NCBI GenBank assembly: GCA_025041175.1
Contig: JAKCFJ010000001.1
Location: 1,612,001-1,676,000, forward strand
Reading direction: 5' to 3'
Source: Halobacteriales archaeon YIM A00010
GTDB lineage: Archaea > Halobacteriota > Halobacteria > Halobacteriales > Haloarculaceae
DNA length: 64,000 bases
The notes under the pieces are model-generated. The model searched no databases, had not been told where the DNA came from, and saw nothing but the letters and a program-made list of their open reading frames with translations. The position numbers were made by a program, and so were the translations under genes. This document shows, piece after piece, positions 24,521-32,659 of this stretch (the first letter of the stretch is position 1; every line of letters begins with the position of its first letter).

Positions 24521-25074
24521 CGTTGCCGCTGTTCCAGTTCCGTGATCGGACGGGTGAAGTGCTCAATCTCTCGGCCGTCGAGGATCGGGACGTGGTGTCG
24601 AAGGCAGAGCTGTACCACAGCATCGACGTGGGTGAGGGGCTCTGGTGTCGGCCCTGCCAGTCGACGGGCTGTGCGCACGCCACCCAGATCGAACAGATAC
24701 TGGCGACCGCCGGGCTTGGCAGGCCCCGAACGGACGGCTACGACGAACTGCCCGGCATTGCGCGGTTCACGCGCTACTGCGCTACCGGCGAGACGATCAT
24801 CGAATGCTGGTTCGATAACGGCGCGTGCATCCGCTTTCACGAACAGCGCGATGGCGACGTGATCCAGTCCGTGTTCACGCCCGACGACTCGCGCGAACCG
24901 GCCGAGATCACGGACAAACCGGATGCGGAGAGTGCCCCGGCCTGTCTGGTCGACACGTTGGTGACCTACTGCCAGTATCGACAGCGCGGCGATCTCGCTG
25001 GCTTGCGCCAGCGCCACCCCGAGCTGGCGCGCGTCGTCGGTGTGGCCGCCGCTGAACCCACCACCGACGACTGA
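24517..25074 (+). CDS. Hypothetical haloarchaeal protein
   Basis: A 185-residue protein that I do not recognise. It has a cysteine-containing segment GLWCRPCQSTGCAHATQIEQIL near residue 45 and another cluster CATGETIIECWFDNGACIRF near 85. The end is helical (LVTYCQYRQRGDLAGLRQRHPELARVV). ATG 24517 is chosen because it overlaps the stop of the zinc-finger microprotein; an earlier ATG at 24451 would lie inside that gene in another frame. No membrane segment. Confidence 0.65.
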   Translation: MTLPLFQFRDRTGEVLNLSAVEDRDVVSKAELYHSIDVGEGLWCRPCQSTGCAHATQIEQILATAGLGRPRTDGYDELPGIARFTRYCATGETIIECWFDNGACIRFHEQRDGDVIQSVFTPDDSREPAEITDKPDAESAPACLVDTLVTYCQYRQRGDLAGLRQRHPELARVVGVAAAEPTTDD

Positions 25075-25077
25075 CAG

Positions 25078-25313
25078 ACAACCGTAGCGAGCGGCGCGGA
25101 GGCGGAGCGGTGCAGTACGGTCGCGGTGCGGTCGCGGGGCGGTGAGTACACCCACCGCGAGCGCAGCTCCCGCGAGCATAGCGAGGCGCTACGCGCCTCG
25201 GGTAACCGGCCGTAGGCCGGTGACAGCGAGCGGGAGCAAGCGAGCGGCTTTTTTTCGCCCACGTTTTTTGCGCGAGGGTGGCCTTCGGCCACCCGAGCGG
25301 AAAAAAGGTGGGA
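25078..25313 (-). repeat. Dispersed intergenic repeat, copy 4 (inverted), with hairpins
   Basis: Reverse orientation of copies 1 and 3: GC-rich CGGTGCGGTCGCGG units, GAGTACACCCACCGCGAGC, an A/T tract (GGCTTTTTTTCGCCCACG) and a final AAAAAAGGTGGG. Extra palindromes are inserted: 25182-25200 (8 bp, loop TAC), 25205-25221 (7 bp, loop GTA) and 25276-25294 (8 bp, loop TTC). It occupies the whole spacer before GTP cyclohydrolase III. Confidence 0.8.
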
Positions 25314-25341
25314 TCGAAGCACGAATATTCGCCGGTCGCCA

Positions 25342-26112
25342 ATGTCGGCTGTGACGAACACGCAGGTCACCCTCATCCAGATCGACAACTACGGGCCGTG
25401 GACCGTCACGCCCGAACCGCGCCGTGAGGTCGACCTCCAGACGCTCCAATCACGGCTGTACGCCGATCTCTCCCAGTTGTTTGGCAACCGGGACGGCTAC
25501 GTCTTTTTCTCACGGTTCGACAACATGATCGCCGTGACGAACGGGCTGTCGACCGACGCGCACGCGCTCATCCAGGAATCGGTCGGCAACCGGTATCCGG
25601 TGACGATCAGCCTCGGCGTCGCCGTCGATTCCGCCCCAATCGACGCGCTCGGGCGGGCGACGAGCCGGCTCCAAGCGGCCGGGAGCGCACAGGACCGAAC
25701 CCGTCGTGAGATCCTTGATGGAGAAATCCTCGAGGACGCCCAGCGAACCCACGAGGATGTCCAGATCGCCCACTTCGACGTGAACAACGCGACCGACGAG
25801 TACACCGACCGGCTGAACGAGTTCGACACGTTCATTCAAATCGAACAGGGCTACGCCGAGTTGATGCGGTACATGCGAATGGCCCACGACTCGCTGTCGT
25901 TTTTCGTCGGCGGCGACAACGTCATAGCGGTCTGCTCGGCCATCGATCGACCGGCCTACGAGGACGCGATCGATCACGTCCGATCGACGGTCGGCGTCGA
26001 TCTGAAAGTCGGAGTGGGCCGCGACCGAACCGCACAAGCCGCCGGAATGGCGGCAAAACACGCCCTCGAACGGTGCCGTGAGGATGGGACTGACGTCGAA
26101 CTCGACCTGTGA
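25342..26112 (+). CDS. gch3: GTP cyclohydrolase III
   Basis: Opens GTP to FAPy-GMP (2-amino-5-formylamino-6-ribosylamino-pyrimidinone 5'-phosphate), the archaeal first step to riboflavin and deazaflavins. The 256 residues match the family: TQVTLIQIDNYGPWTVTPEPRRE at the start, LQSRLYADL and FFSRFDNMIAVTNGL, then the second cyclase-like half with SFFVGGDNVIAVCSAI. The two GGDN/FDNM-type strands bind metal and GTP. A weak TATA-like GAATATTCG lies at 25322-25330. It directly follows repeat copy 4. Confidence 0.92.
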   Translation: MSAVTNTQVTLIQIDNYGPWTVTPEPRREVDLQTLQSRLYADLSQLFGNRDGYVFFSRFDNMIAVTNGLSTDAHALIQESVGNRYPVTISLGVAVDSAPIDALGRATSRLQAAGSAQDRTRREILDGEILEDAQRTHEDVQIAHFDVNNATDEYTDRLNEFDTFIQIEQGYAELMRYMRMAHDSLSFFVGGDNVIAVCSAIDRPAYEDAIDHVRSTVGVDLKVGVGRDRTAQAAGMAAKHALERCREDGTDVELDL

Positions 26113-26207
26113 ACCAACCCGAATAGAAGCGTGAACACGGAACTACGCGTGCTTGTTTCATAATATTATCGGACCACATTTTACTTGCTCTGCCGACTAC
26201 TATCGGT

Positions 26208-26735
26208 ATGGTCTCTCACGACACGGTCCGAGATGTGCTCGTGCCCGAGTTCGTCGGAGCGAGCGAGAGCGATCCCGTCCCAGCGAGCGCCAGACTGTTA
26301 CTCGAAGAAGGAACCGACCACCTCGTGGTGTTGCGGGGAACCGACCCGGTCGGCGTGGTGAGCACCCGCGATCTGCTCGGGCGGTTCCTCACCGGCGACG
26401 CCACAGAAACGACGCTCGGGGACGTCATGACCACCGACTACGAAACCATTTCCTCCGACGTATCCGTGGACGCGGCCGCCGATCGGTTCGTCGGCTCCTC
26501 TCAGCCGCTGCTCGTCGTCGATAACGACGAACCCATTGGGATTCTGACTGAACGGGATCTCCTGACTGCGCCACACGGCGATCCCTACGAGGAAGCGCTG
26601 CCAGTCGATGAAACCTCGGACAACACCGAGAACGACACCGCGAGCCAGGGGATCTGTGAGGCGTGTGGTGCGTTCACCCGGTCGCTCGCCGTCACCGACG
26701 GGCGATCGTTGTGCGCCGACTGTCTGGACGTGTGA
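26208..26735 (+). CDS. CBS-domain pair protein with C-terminal zinc ribbon
   Basis: A 175-residue protein with two CBS domains (about residues 5-62 and 68-122; motifs LVVLRGTDPVGVVSTRDLL and LVVDNDEPIGILTERDLL), which bind adenine nucleotides in tandem. After an acidic linker the C-terminus has CEACGAFTRSL...CADCL, a zinc ribbon. This combination is common in haloarchaea and suggests a nucleotide-responsive regulator. ATG 26208 follows a TATA-like CATTTTACT at 26177-26185, compatible with a leaderless mRNA. Confidence 0.85.
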   Translation: MVSHDTVRDVLVPEFVGASESDPVPASARLLLEEGTDHLVVLRGTDPVGVVSTRDLLGRFLTGDATETTLGDVMTTDYETISSDVSVDAAADRFVGSSQPLLVVDNDEPIGILTERDLLTAPHGDPYEEALPVDETSDNTENDTASQGICEACGAFTRSLAVTDGRSLCADCLDV

Positions 26736-26871
26736 CGCCGCCAGCGTACATGTGTCGTGGGGCACGGCGAACGCCATCTGTGTCTGTGTCCTGCTATTGA
26801 CCCGGTTGTGCTCCGTGTTCACGTCTGTCACTGTCCAATAGTGTTCAGAATATGGATCAGTAGTGATTACA

Positions 26872-26878
26872 TTTATAT
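26872..26878 (+). promoter_or_regulatory. TATA box for the swapped-domain binding protein
   Basis: TTTATAT 26-32 bases before ATG 26904. It fixes the start and shows the gene keeps a normal promoter. Confidence 0.7.
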
Positions 26879-26903
26879 CTACCCGCACATATTGGTAGGT
26901 GCC

Positions 26904-28244
26904 ATGGTACGTGATATCATGAATCGTAACAGACAGAGACGATCCGTCTACCGCCGCGACGTGTTGCGGGGAATCGGCGCGGTGAGTGTGGGTGGCATGT
27001 TGGGGATTGCGGGGTGTACGACGGAGCAAGACGATGGTGGCGGTGACAACGGCGGTGACACCGATCAGCCCGATACGCTCATTATCATCGGCTATCCGGA
27101 AAGCGGCGTCCAGTTGTTCAAAGATTACTACAGCGACTACGGGACGGACACGCCGATTTTAGTCACCGACGGACTGAACGACGAGGCCCTTCCCGATAAC
27201 GTGGGCCAACAACTCGAGAACGTTCGCGGGACGGCTCCGGCGGCTGCGGGACCGGGAAACGACTTTTTCACCACGCGGTTCAACGAGGAGTACGGTGGCG
27301 ATCCGGGGGTGTTCACGGCACACGCCTACGACGCCACGGCGGTGCTCCTGTTGGCAAGCCTCGCTGCCGGTGCGGACGACGGGCCGGCCATCCGAGACGC
27401 CCTCCGGTCGGTCGCCAACCCCGACGGTCCGGAGTTGGGTCCACAGGATCTTGGGGAAGCGGTCGAGACCGCTGCTACCGGACAGCAGCTCAACTACACG
27501 GGCGCGTCGAGCAGCGTCAACTTCGACGAGAACGGTGATATGGGGGCGGTCTCATACGACATCTTCTCGTACGGGAGTGACGGTATCACGGTCGACGACA
27601 CCGTCCCGTTCGAGGAGGAAAATGTCGAATCGGGGGGTGAACCCCCTGGAGAGGGGAGTGATTCGGGACGGACGGTCAGACTCGGCGCACTCATGGCGCT
27701 CACCGGTGATCTCGCCAGCGTCGGACAGCCCATCCGTGATGGGGCAGTGCTTCCACAGGCCCAACTCCAAGGCAACGTCGATTACACCATCGACATCAAC
27801 GTCGCTGATTCACAGACCGATCCACAGGCCGGGATCAGCGCGGCTAACACGCTCATCAACGGAGGATACCCCGCGATCGTTGGCCCGCTCTCCTCCGGTG
27901 TTAATATGAACGTCAGCCAGCAGTCGTACATTCCCAACGGGATCGTCGGCTGCTCTCCATCCTCGACGTCGCCCGACGTGACTGGATTAGACGACGACGA
28001 TTTCGTCTTTCGAACGGCCCCCAGCGACGTGCTCCAGGGCGAGGTGTTGGCACGGGTCGCAGCCGATGACGTCAGTGCCACTACTGCGGCCACGATGTAC
28101 GTCAACAACGCCTACGGCCAGGCGCTCTCGGACTCGTTCGCAAGTGCGTTCGAAGACGCGGGAGGATCGATGGTCGCTCGAGTGGCGTTCGAAAAAGGAC
28201 AGACCTCCTACTCCTCTAAGCTCCGATCGGCGATGAATCCCTAG
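26904..28244 (+). CDS. Branched-chain amino-acid ABC binding lipoprotein with swapped halves (circular permutation)
   Basis: The 446 residues start with a Tat signal (RRDVLRGIGAVSVGG) and lipobox GIAGC (Cys38). Normal LivJ-type proteins then run from TVRLGALMALTGDL to the C-lobe and end after a strand such as FDENGDMGAVSYDIF. Here the order is reversed. Residues 57-240 are the usual second half (DTLIIIGYPESGVQLFKDYY, AHAYDATAVLLLASL, FDENGDMGAVSYDIF); a Gly/Glu/Ser linker follows at about 241-256; residues 257-446 are the usual first half (TVRLGALMALTGDL, IVGPLSSGVNM, YVNNAYGQALSDSF), ending SSKLRSAMNP at a stop. Both halves are intact, so it may fold as a permuted protein. It is convergent with livHMGF, its presumed transporter. 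Misassembly is the main alternative. Confidence 0.85.
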   Translation: MVRDIMNRNRQRRSVYRRDVLRGIGAVSVGGMLGIAGCTTEQDDGGGDNGGDTDQPDTLIIIGYPESGVQLFKDYYSDYGTDTPILVTDGLNDEALPDNVGQQLENVRGTAPAAAGPGNDFFTTRFNEEYGGDPGVFTAHAYDATAVLLLASLAAGADDGPAIRDALRSVANPDGPELGPQDLGEAVETAATGQQLNYTGASSSVNFDENGDMGAVSYDIFSYGSDGITVDDTVPFEEENVESGGEPPGEGSDSGRTVRLGALMALTGDLASVGQPIRDGAVLPQAQLQGNVDYTIDINVADSQTDPQAGISAANTLINGGYPAIVGPLSSGVNMNVSQQSYIPNGIVGCSPSSTSPDVTGLDDDDFVFRTAPSDVLQGEVLARVAADDVSATTAATMYVNNAYGQALSDSFASAFEDAGGSMVARVAFEKGQTSYSSKLRSAMNP

Positions 28245-28295
28245 AGACCGGCGCGCTGTCTCCGAGGAGTGGTCTCTGCGCGCTACTCGTCCATC

Positions 28296-28405
28296 ATAGG
28301 GACTGTTGTGAGTAGTTTCGGCACGATCGGTGACTGCCGAGTGCTCTGGGGTGTCACGAACCGTTCTGTGTCGCCACAGCGGGACGGAACCACAACAGTC
28401 CCTAT
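28296..28405. repeat. 110-bp unit bounded by perfect 15-bp inverted repeats
   Basis: ATAGGGACTGTTGTG at 28296-28310 is repeated inverted at 28391-28405. The right arm ends on the first base of the livF stop codon triplet (28405-28407). A 6-bp stem TCGGCA/TGCCGA lies inside. No target-site duplication is obvious. It could be a miniature element remnant or a bidirectional terminator between the convergent genes. Confidence 0.6.
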
Positions 28406-29154
28406 CAGCCACCGAGGAACTGTTGTCTGACGGTCTCGTCCTCGAGCAGCGTTTCTCCCGTGTCCATGTATCTGTTTTCGCCCTGGACGAGCACGTATCC
28501 CCGGTCACACCGGCTGAGTGCCTCTTTGGCGTTCTGTTCGACCAGCAACACGGCGGTGCCGGCGTCGTTGATCGCCCCGATGCGATCGAACATCTCGGCG
28601 ACCAGATCGGGTGCAAGCCCCGCCGATGGCTCGTCGAGCAACAGCAGCTGTGGATCGAGCATCAGCGCCCGCCCCATTGCGAGCATCTGCCGTTGGCCAC
28701 CCGAGAGCGTGCCCGCCTTCTGTGATTGGCGCTCGGCAAGGATTGGAAATCGGTCGAACACGATCTCCATGCGGTCTTCCGGCACCGAATCGAGGATGTA
28801 CGCTCCCATTTCGAGGTTTTCACGCGTCGTCAGTGTCGGAAAGATATTCCCGTTCTGTGGCACGTAGCTGATTCCGTGATGGATGATCGTTTCCGGGTCC
28901 TGCCCGGCGATCTCCGCCCCATCGAACCGGATCGTTCCCCCCATGTGTGTGGTCAGCCCGAACACCGACTTCATCACGGTGGATTTTCCGGCCCCGTTCG
29001 GCCCGACGATCGCGACGTACGCCCCGGCTCCCACGTCGAGATCCACGCCGTTCAGAACTTGTAGCTCGCCGTATCCCGAATCGAGATCCCTGATCGAAAG
29101 CAGTCCCGGCTCGTCGGTTCGCGTCGCGTCGCTGGTTGTCGTTTGTGTGCTCAT
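28405..29154 (-). CDS. livF: Branched-chain amino-acid ABC transporter ATP-binding protein LivF
   Basis: A 249-residue ATPase. Walker A GPNGAGKST, signature LSGGQRQM, Walker B LLLLDEPSAGLAP, and the family-specific GISYVPQ stretch mark LivF. It energises uptake of branched-chain amino acids with LivG, M and H. ATG 29154 overlaps the livG stop (ATGA), so it is last in the livHMGF operon. Open frame upstream of this ATG is inside livG and unused. The stop abuts the 15-bp inverted repeat. Confidence 0.93.
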   Translation of the reverse strand: MSTQTTTSDATRTDEPGLLSIRDLDSGYGELQVLNGVDLDVGAGAYVAIVGPNGAGKSTVMKSVFGLTTHMGGTIRFDGAEIAGQDPETIIHHGISYVPQNGNIFPTLTTRENLEMGAYILDSVPEDRMEIVFDRFPILAERQSQKAGTLSGGQRQMLAMGRALMLDPQLLLLDEPSAGLAPDLVAEMFDRIGAINDAGTAVLLVEQNAKEALSRCDRGYVLVQGENRYMDTGETLLEDETVRQQFLGG

Positions 29155-30056
29155 ATATCCGCCCCGAGATACGCTTCGATGACCTGTTCGTCCACTCGGA
29201 TCTCTTCGGAGGAGCCAACCGTGAGTATCGATCCTTGATGCATGACGATGATCGGGTCGCAGTGGTTCATGATAACGTCCATGTCGTGTTCGACCAGCAG
29301 GAACGTGTAGCCCGAGGCACACAGCTCGTGGAGTCGTTCGAGGAGCTTCGTTTCGAGCGTCGGATTCACACCGGCGAGCGGTTCGTCGAGCAGGATCATC
29401 TCCGGATCAGCCATGAGCGCACGGGCCAGTTCCAGCAGCTTCCGTTGCCCGCCCGAGAGCGACCCGGCGTACTCCCCGGCGAGGTGATCCAGCTCGAAGC
29501 GTTCGAGCAGCTCCCACGCTCGGTCCCTGATCGCTCGTTCCTGCCGGACGACGTCCGCCCGTAGCCCCGGCGTCACCGCGCGAATGAGCGACTCTCCGGA
29601 CTGTCCGCCTGGTGCGAGCATCATGTTTTCGAGCACGGTCATTTCCTCGAGCTCGCGGGCGATCTGAAACGTGCGAATCAACCCCCTGTTTGCGATCTCG
29701 TGTGGGCTCTGTCCCGTGACTTCCTCGCCGTTGAAGTAGACGATGCCGTTCGTGGGGGTGAGTGCACCAGTGATACAGTTAAACGTCGTCGATTTCCCGG
29801 CCCCGTTCGGTCCGATGAGTCCTGTCAGCGTTCCTTCCTCGACAGCGAACGAGACCCCATCCACCGCCCTAATCCCACCGAACGTCTTCTGTAGATCCTG
29901 AACCCGGAGCACAAGCCCGCGTGGCGTTCGCTTTGCGTTCCGTTCGACCGCCGACTCCGCGCGTTCTCCCACATCGATCTCTGAGGCATCGATGTCGGCC
30001 GGGAATCCGTTGCCAGGGACCGACTCCGCATCGGTGTTCGTGTTCGTATCACTCAT
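29151..30056 (-). CDS. livG: Branched-chain amino-acid ABC transporter ATP-binding protein LivG
   Basis: A 301-residue ATPase. A disordered acidic N-terminus of about 50 residues precedes Walker A GPNGAGKSTTFN, TFQIARELEEMTVLENMM (Q-loop region), signature LSGGQRKLLELARAL, Walker B ILLDEPLAGVNP and the H-loop VEHDMD. The LivG-specific C-terminal extension is present. ATG 30056 overlaps the last codons of livM by 8 bases; the 3' end overlaps livF by 4. Confidence 0.93.
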   Translation of the reverse strand: MSDTNTNTDAESVPGNGFPADIDASEIDVGERAESAVERNAKRTPRGLVLRVQDLQKTFGGIRAVDGVSFAVEEGTLTGLIGPNGAGKSTTFNCITGALTPTNGIVYFNGEEVTGQSPHEIANRGLIRTFQIARELEEMTVLENMMLAPGGQSGESLIRAVTPGLRADVVRQERAIRDRAWELLERFELDHLAGEYAGSLSGGQRKLLELARALMADPEMILLDEPLAGVNPTLETKLLERLHELCASGYTFLLVEHDMDVIMNHCDPIIVMHQGSILTVGSSEEIRVDEQVIEAYLGADI

Positions 30057-31359
30057 CGTCCTCACCCCCCGCTGGTTTCGAGAGCGGAACGCTCGATGCG
30101 GTCTCGATGCGGTGACCGAACAGCCCGTCCGGACGGTGTTGCATCAGATACACGAGGAGCACGCCGACCGCGATGAACCGAAGCGATCCGATGTTGGCGA
30201 AACAGTAGGAGAGAAACGCCGTGACATCGAGCTGACCGAGCGCATCGACCGCAGCGACAAACGTGTTCGGGGTCGCCGTCGACCCCCCAATGATGGCCTG
30301 GATTCGATCGAGGGCAGCAGCGCTGTTCTGTTCGAAAAACTGGGGCAGATAGTACAGCAGCCCGGCGAAGATCGCCCCCCCGACGACGCTCCCAGTGTTC
30401 GATCCCGAACCACCGATGATGAGCGCGATGAAAATGTAGAACGTGACGATCGGTCGGAACGAAAGCGGGCTGGCATAGCCGTCGCTCCCGAACCAGAGGA
30501 TACCGCCAAGCCCCATCATCCCACACCCCACGGCGAACACTTTGATCTTGAACCGGCGGGTGTTCTTTCCGAGCGAGTCGGCGACGAGTTCGTCCTCACG
30601 GATTGCCTTCAACACCCGGCCAAAGGGCGATTTCCCGATTCGCTGGACGAACACGTAGCAGGCGGCGACGACGACGACGAGTATGAGTGTGTACGCGACG
30701 TTTCGCACCACGATCGGTCGTGTGACCCCGACCGCAGCGGCAGCGTCGAGCGCCGCGCGGCCCATCTGGCCCTCGAAAAACGCGTTGATCGGCGTCTGTG
30801 GATTGGTCGGGATGTTGATCCCGCTCGCGCCGCCGGTCCCCACTGGGGTGCCGAAAAGCGAGAACTCCTGAAAGACCGTGGAGTTGTACGTGAGACGGAT
30901 GATTTCCGACAGCGCAAGCGTCACGATCGCAAGATAGTCAGCCTCCAGCCGAAGCGCTGGGAGCGCAGCAACGACGCCGACGAGCGCGGCAGCGGCCGTT
31001 CCGGCGACGATCCCGACCCACAACGGCAGCCCCAGACCCGGAACGGTGCCCGCTCCTGGCGAGGTCGGCCCGGTGACGATCGCCATCGTGTACACACCGA
31101 CCGCCATAAACCCGGCGACGCCGATGTTGAACAGTCCCGTGTACCCCCAGTGGAGGTTCAACGCGAGCACCAACAACGCGTAGACAGCGGTGAAGTAGGT
31201 GACTGTCCGGAGCGTGTCGACGATCCCAGACACACCGAACCCCAGAGACACTGTTAGGACGGTGAAGATGCTGTACAGCCCGAGCATCACGCCGAAAATG
31301 ATCAATCCGTCTGGAAGCGTTTTGACCCGCGTTTGGAAGCGTTCTCTCGCGGTGCTCAT
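30049..31359 (-). CDS. livM: Branched-chain amino-acid ABC transporter permease LivM
   Basis: A 436-residue permease with about ten membrane helices. Family features are LNLHWGYTGLFNIGVAGFMAVGVYT, ALPALRLEADYLAIVTLALSEIIRLT and the EAA-like loop LKAIREDELVADSLGKNTRRFKIKVFAVG. The start ATG 31359 overlaps the livH stop; the track of open frame before it lies within livH in another frame. An unusual insertion of about 80 residues between LIIGGSGSNTGSV and the last helices (residues about 340-400) is longer than in bacterial LivM. Confidence 0.9.
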   Translation of the reverse strand: MSTARERFQTRVKTLPDGLIIFGVMLGLYSIFTVLTVSLGFGVSGIVDTLRTVTYFTAVYALLVLALNLHWGYTGLFNIGVAGFMAVGVYTMAIVTGPTSPGAGTVPGLGLPLWVGIVAGTAAAALVGVVAALPALRLEADYLAIVTLALSEIIRLTYNSTVFQEFSLFGTPVGTGGASGINIPTNPQTPINAFFEGQMGRAALDAAAAVGVTRPIVVRNVAYTLILVVVVAACYVFVQRIGKSPFGRVLKAIREDELVADSLGKNTRRFKIKVFAVGCGMMGLGGILWFGSDGYASPLSFRPIVTFYIFIALIIGGSGSNTGSVVGGAIFAGLLYYLPQFFEQNSAAALDRIQAIIGGSTATPNTFVAAVDALGQLDVTAFLSYCFANIGSLRFIAVGVLLVYLMQHRPDGLFGHRIETASSVPLSKPAGGEDDE

Positions 31360-32465
31360 GCCGTTTTCACCCCTCCGAACAGTCCTTCCGGCCGAACGAG
31401 CAAGACGACGATCAACACCGCGAACACGGCAGCGCGGGTGAGATCGGAGGGGAGCCAAATCAGCGCGAGCTTGTCGACGATCCCGATACACAGCCCGCCG
31501 GCCATGGCACCGTAGATCGAACCAATGCCACCGAGAATCACCGCCGAGAAGATCAACAGCAGGAGCGTCCATCCGAAGTTGAAGACGATCGTTCCTCCTT
31601 CGAGCACCAACAGGTAGCCGGCGACACCGGTGAGTCCGCCGCCCACGATCCACGTCATTCGGGTTACACGCTCGACCGGAATCCCGCTCACGCGCGCGAG
31701 ATCCTTGTTGTCGGCCATCGCCCGCATCGCGGTTCCGAGCTTCGTGAACTGCAAGAGCACGTGGACGCCGACCATCAACACTCCGCCCACGACGAGCAGC
31801 GTCCACTCGTGGCTCGTGCGGGTGATGATTCCGAGCGCCGTGATCTTGGTTGGACCCGCGGTGACGCCGTGTTTACCCGTCTGCCAGACGAACGCGATGA
31901 GATACCGGAGCACGAGCGCCACGCCAATGCTGGCGATGAGCAACGAAATTCCGTCCGCATCGCGCATCGGACGGTAGACGAGCCGGTCGAGCACCAACGT
32001 CAGCACGATCGTCCCAGCCGCCGCAGCGATCAACCCCACGACGGTCGCGATCGGCGTTCCGAGCACGGTGAGACCGAGATTGCTGCTGAGAAGAAACCGC
32101 GTCGTGAGATCGGCCCCGCCACTCACGACCAGGTACGCTGCCGTCCACCCGACGAACGCGCCGCCGGTGATGTAATCTCCGTGGGCGAAATTGGCGAAGT
32201 TCAGAATGCTGTAGGTCATCGACAGCCCGACTGCCGCGAGTCCGACCGCCATCCCCACGATCACCCCATCGAGAACGAACGCCGTCAGCGCTGCTGGTGC
32301 GAGTGATCCTCCCAACGCCTTCGTTCCGAACACGAACAGTTCCGTTCCGAGAAGCTTCAGTACGAGATCGACAACCAAAAGCACACAAAACGCCACAACG
32401 AGCGTCAACCACGGGCGTTGACGCCCGAACCCGAGCATTCGCGTGTGTGTAATACGCATACCCAT
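31356..32465 (-). CDS. livH: Branched-chain amino-acid ABC transporter permease LivH
   Basis: A 369-residue permease with about nine membrane helices. Family signatures are GLSMTYSILNFANFAHGDYITGGAFVGW, LVYRPMRDADGISLLIASIGVALVLRY, MRAMADNKDLARVSGIPVERV (cytoplasmic loop contacting the ATPase) and AVILGGIGSIYGAMAGGL. First gene of livHMGF. The start is ATG 32465, or ATG 32459 two codons later; a TATA box at 32501-32509 predicts a 10-15-base leader. The usual binding-protein gene is not upstream; the only candidate is the permuted one converging from 26904. Confidence 0.92.
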   Translation of the reverse strand: MGMRITHTRMLGFGRQRPWLTLVVAFCVLLVVDLVLKLLGTELFVFGTKALGGSLAPAALTAFVLDGVIVGMAVGLAAVGLSMTYSILNFANFAHGDYITGGAFVGWTAAYLVVSGGADLTTRFLLSSNLGLTVLGTPIATVVGLIAAAAGTIVLTLVLDRLVYRPMRDADGISLLIASIGVALVLRYLIAFVWQTGKHGVTAGPTKITALGIITRTSHEWTLLVVGGVLMVGVHVLLQFTKLGTAMRAMADNKDLARVSGIPVERVTRMTWIVGGGLTGVAGYLLVLEGGTIVFNFGWTLLLLIFSAVILGGIGSIYGAMAGGLCIGIVDKLALIWLPSDLTRAAVFAVLIVVLLVRPEGLFGGVKTA

Positions 32466-32500
32466 GTGTCTGTGTCACTGACTCACTTTCAGCGCCCTAG

Positions 32501-32509
32501 TTATAAATA
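32501..32509 (-). promoter_or_regulatory. TATA box for livHMGF
   Basis: TTATTTATAAC on the minus strand, 36-44 bases before the livH ATG, predicting a short leader. The spacer 32466-32659 is shared with the divergent pgk gene. Confidence 0.6.
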
Positions 32510-32659
32510 ATCCGTGTCCCGAGTTTGTCGTTCACGAATACCATCTTTTCTGTGGTTGGATTCGAATACCACGGTCGACGGCGTTTGACAGCGTGTGTTT
32601 CATCACCCCGTCGGGCGGCAAACACAACATCTTTCGTAGACCGCACAGGATGCACGATC

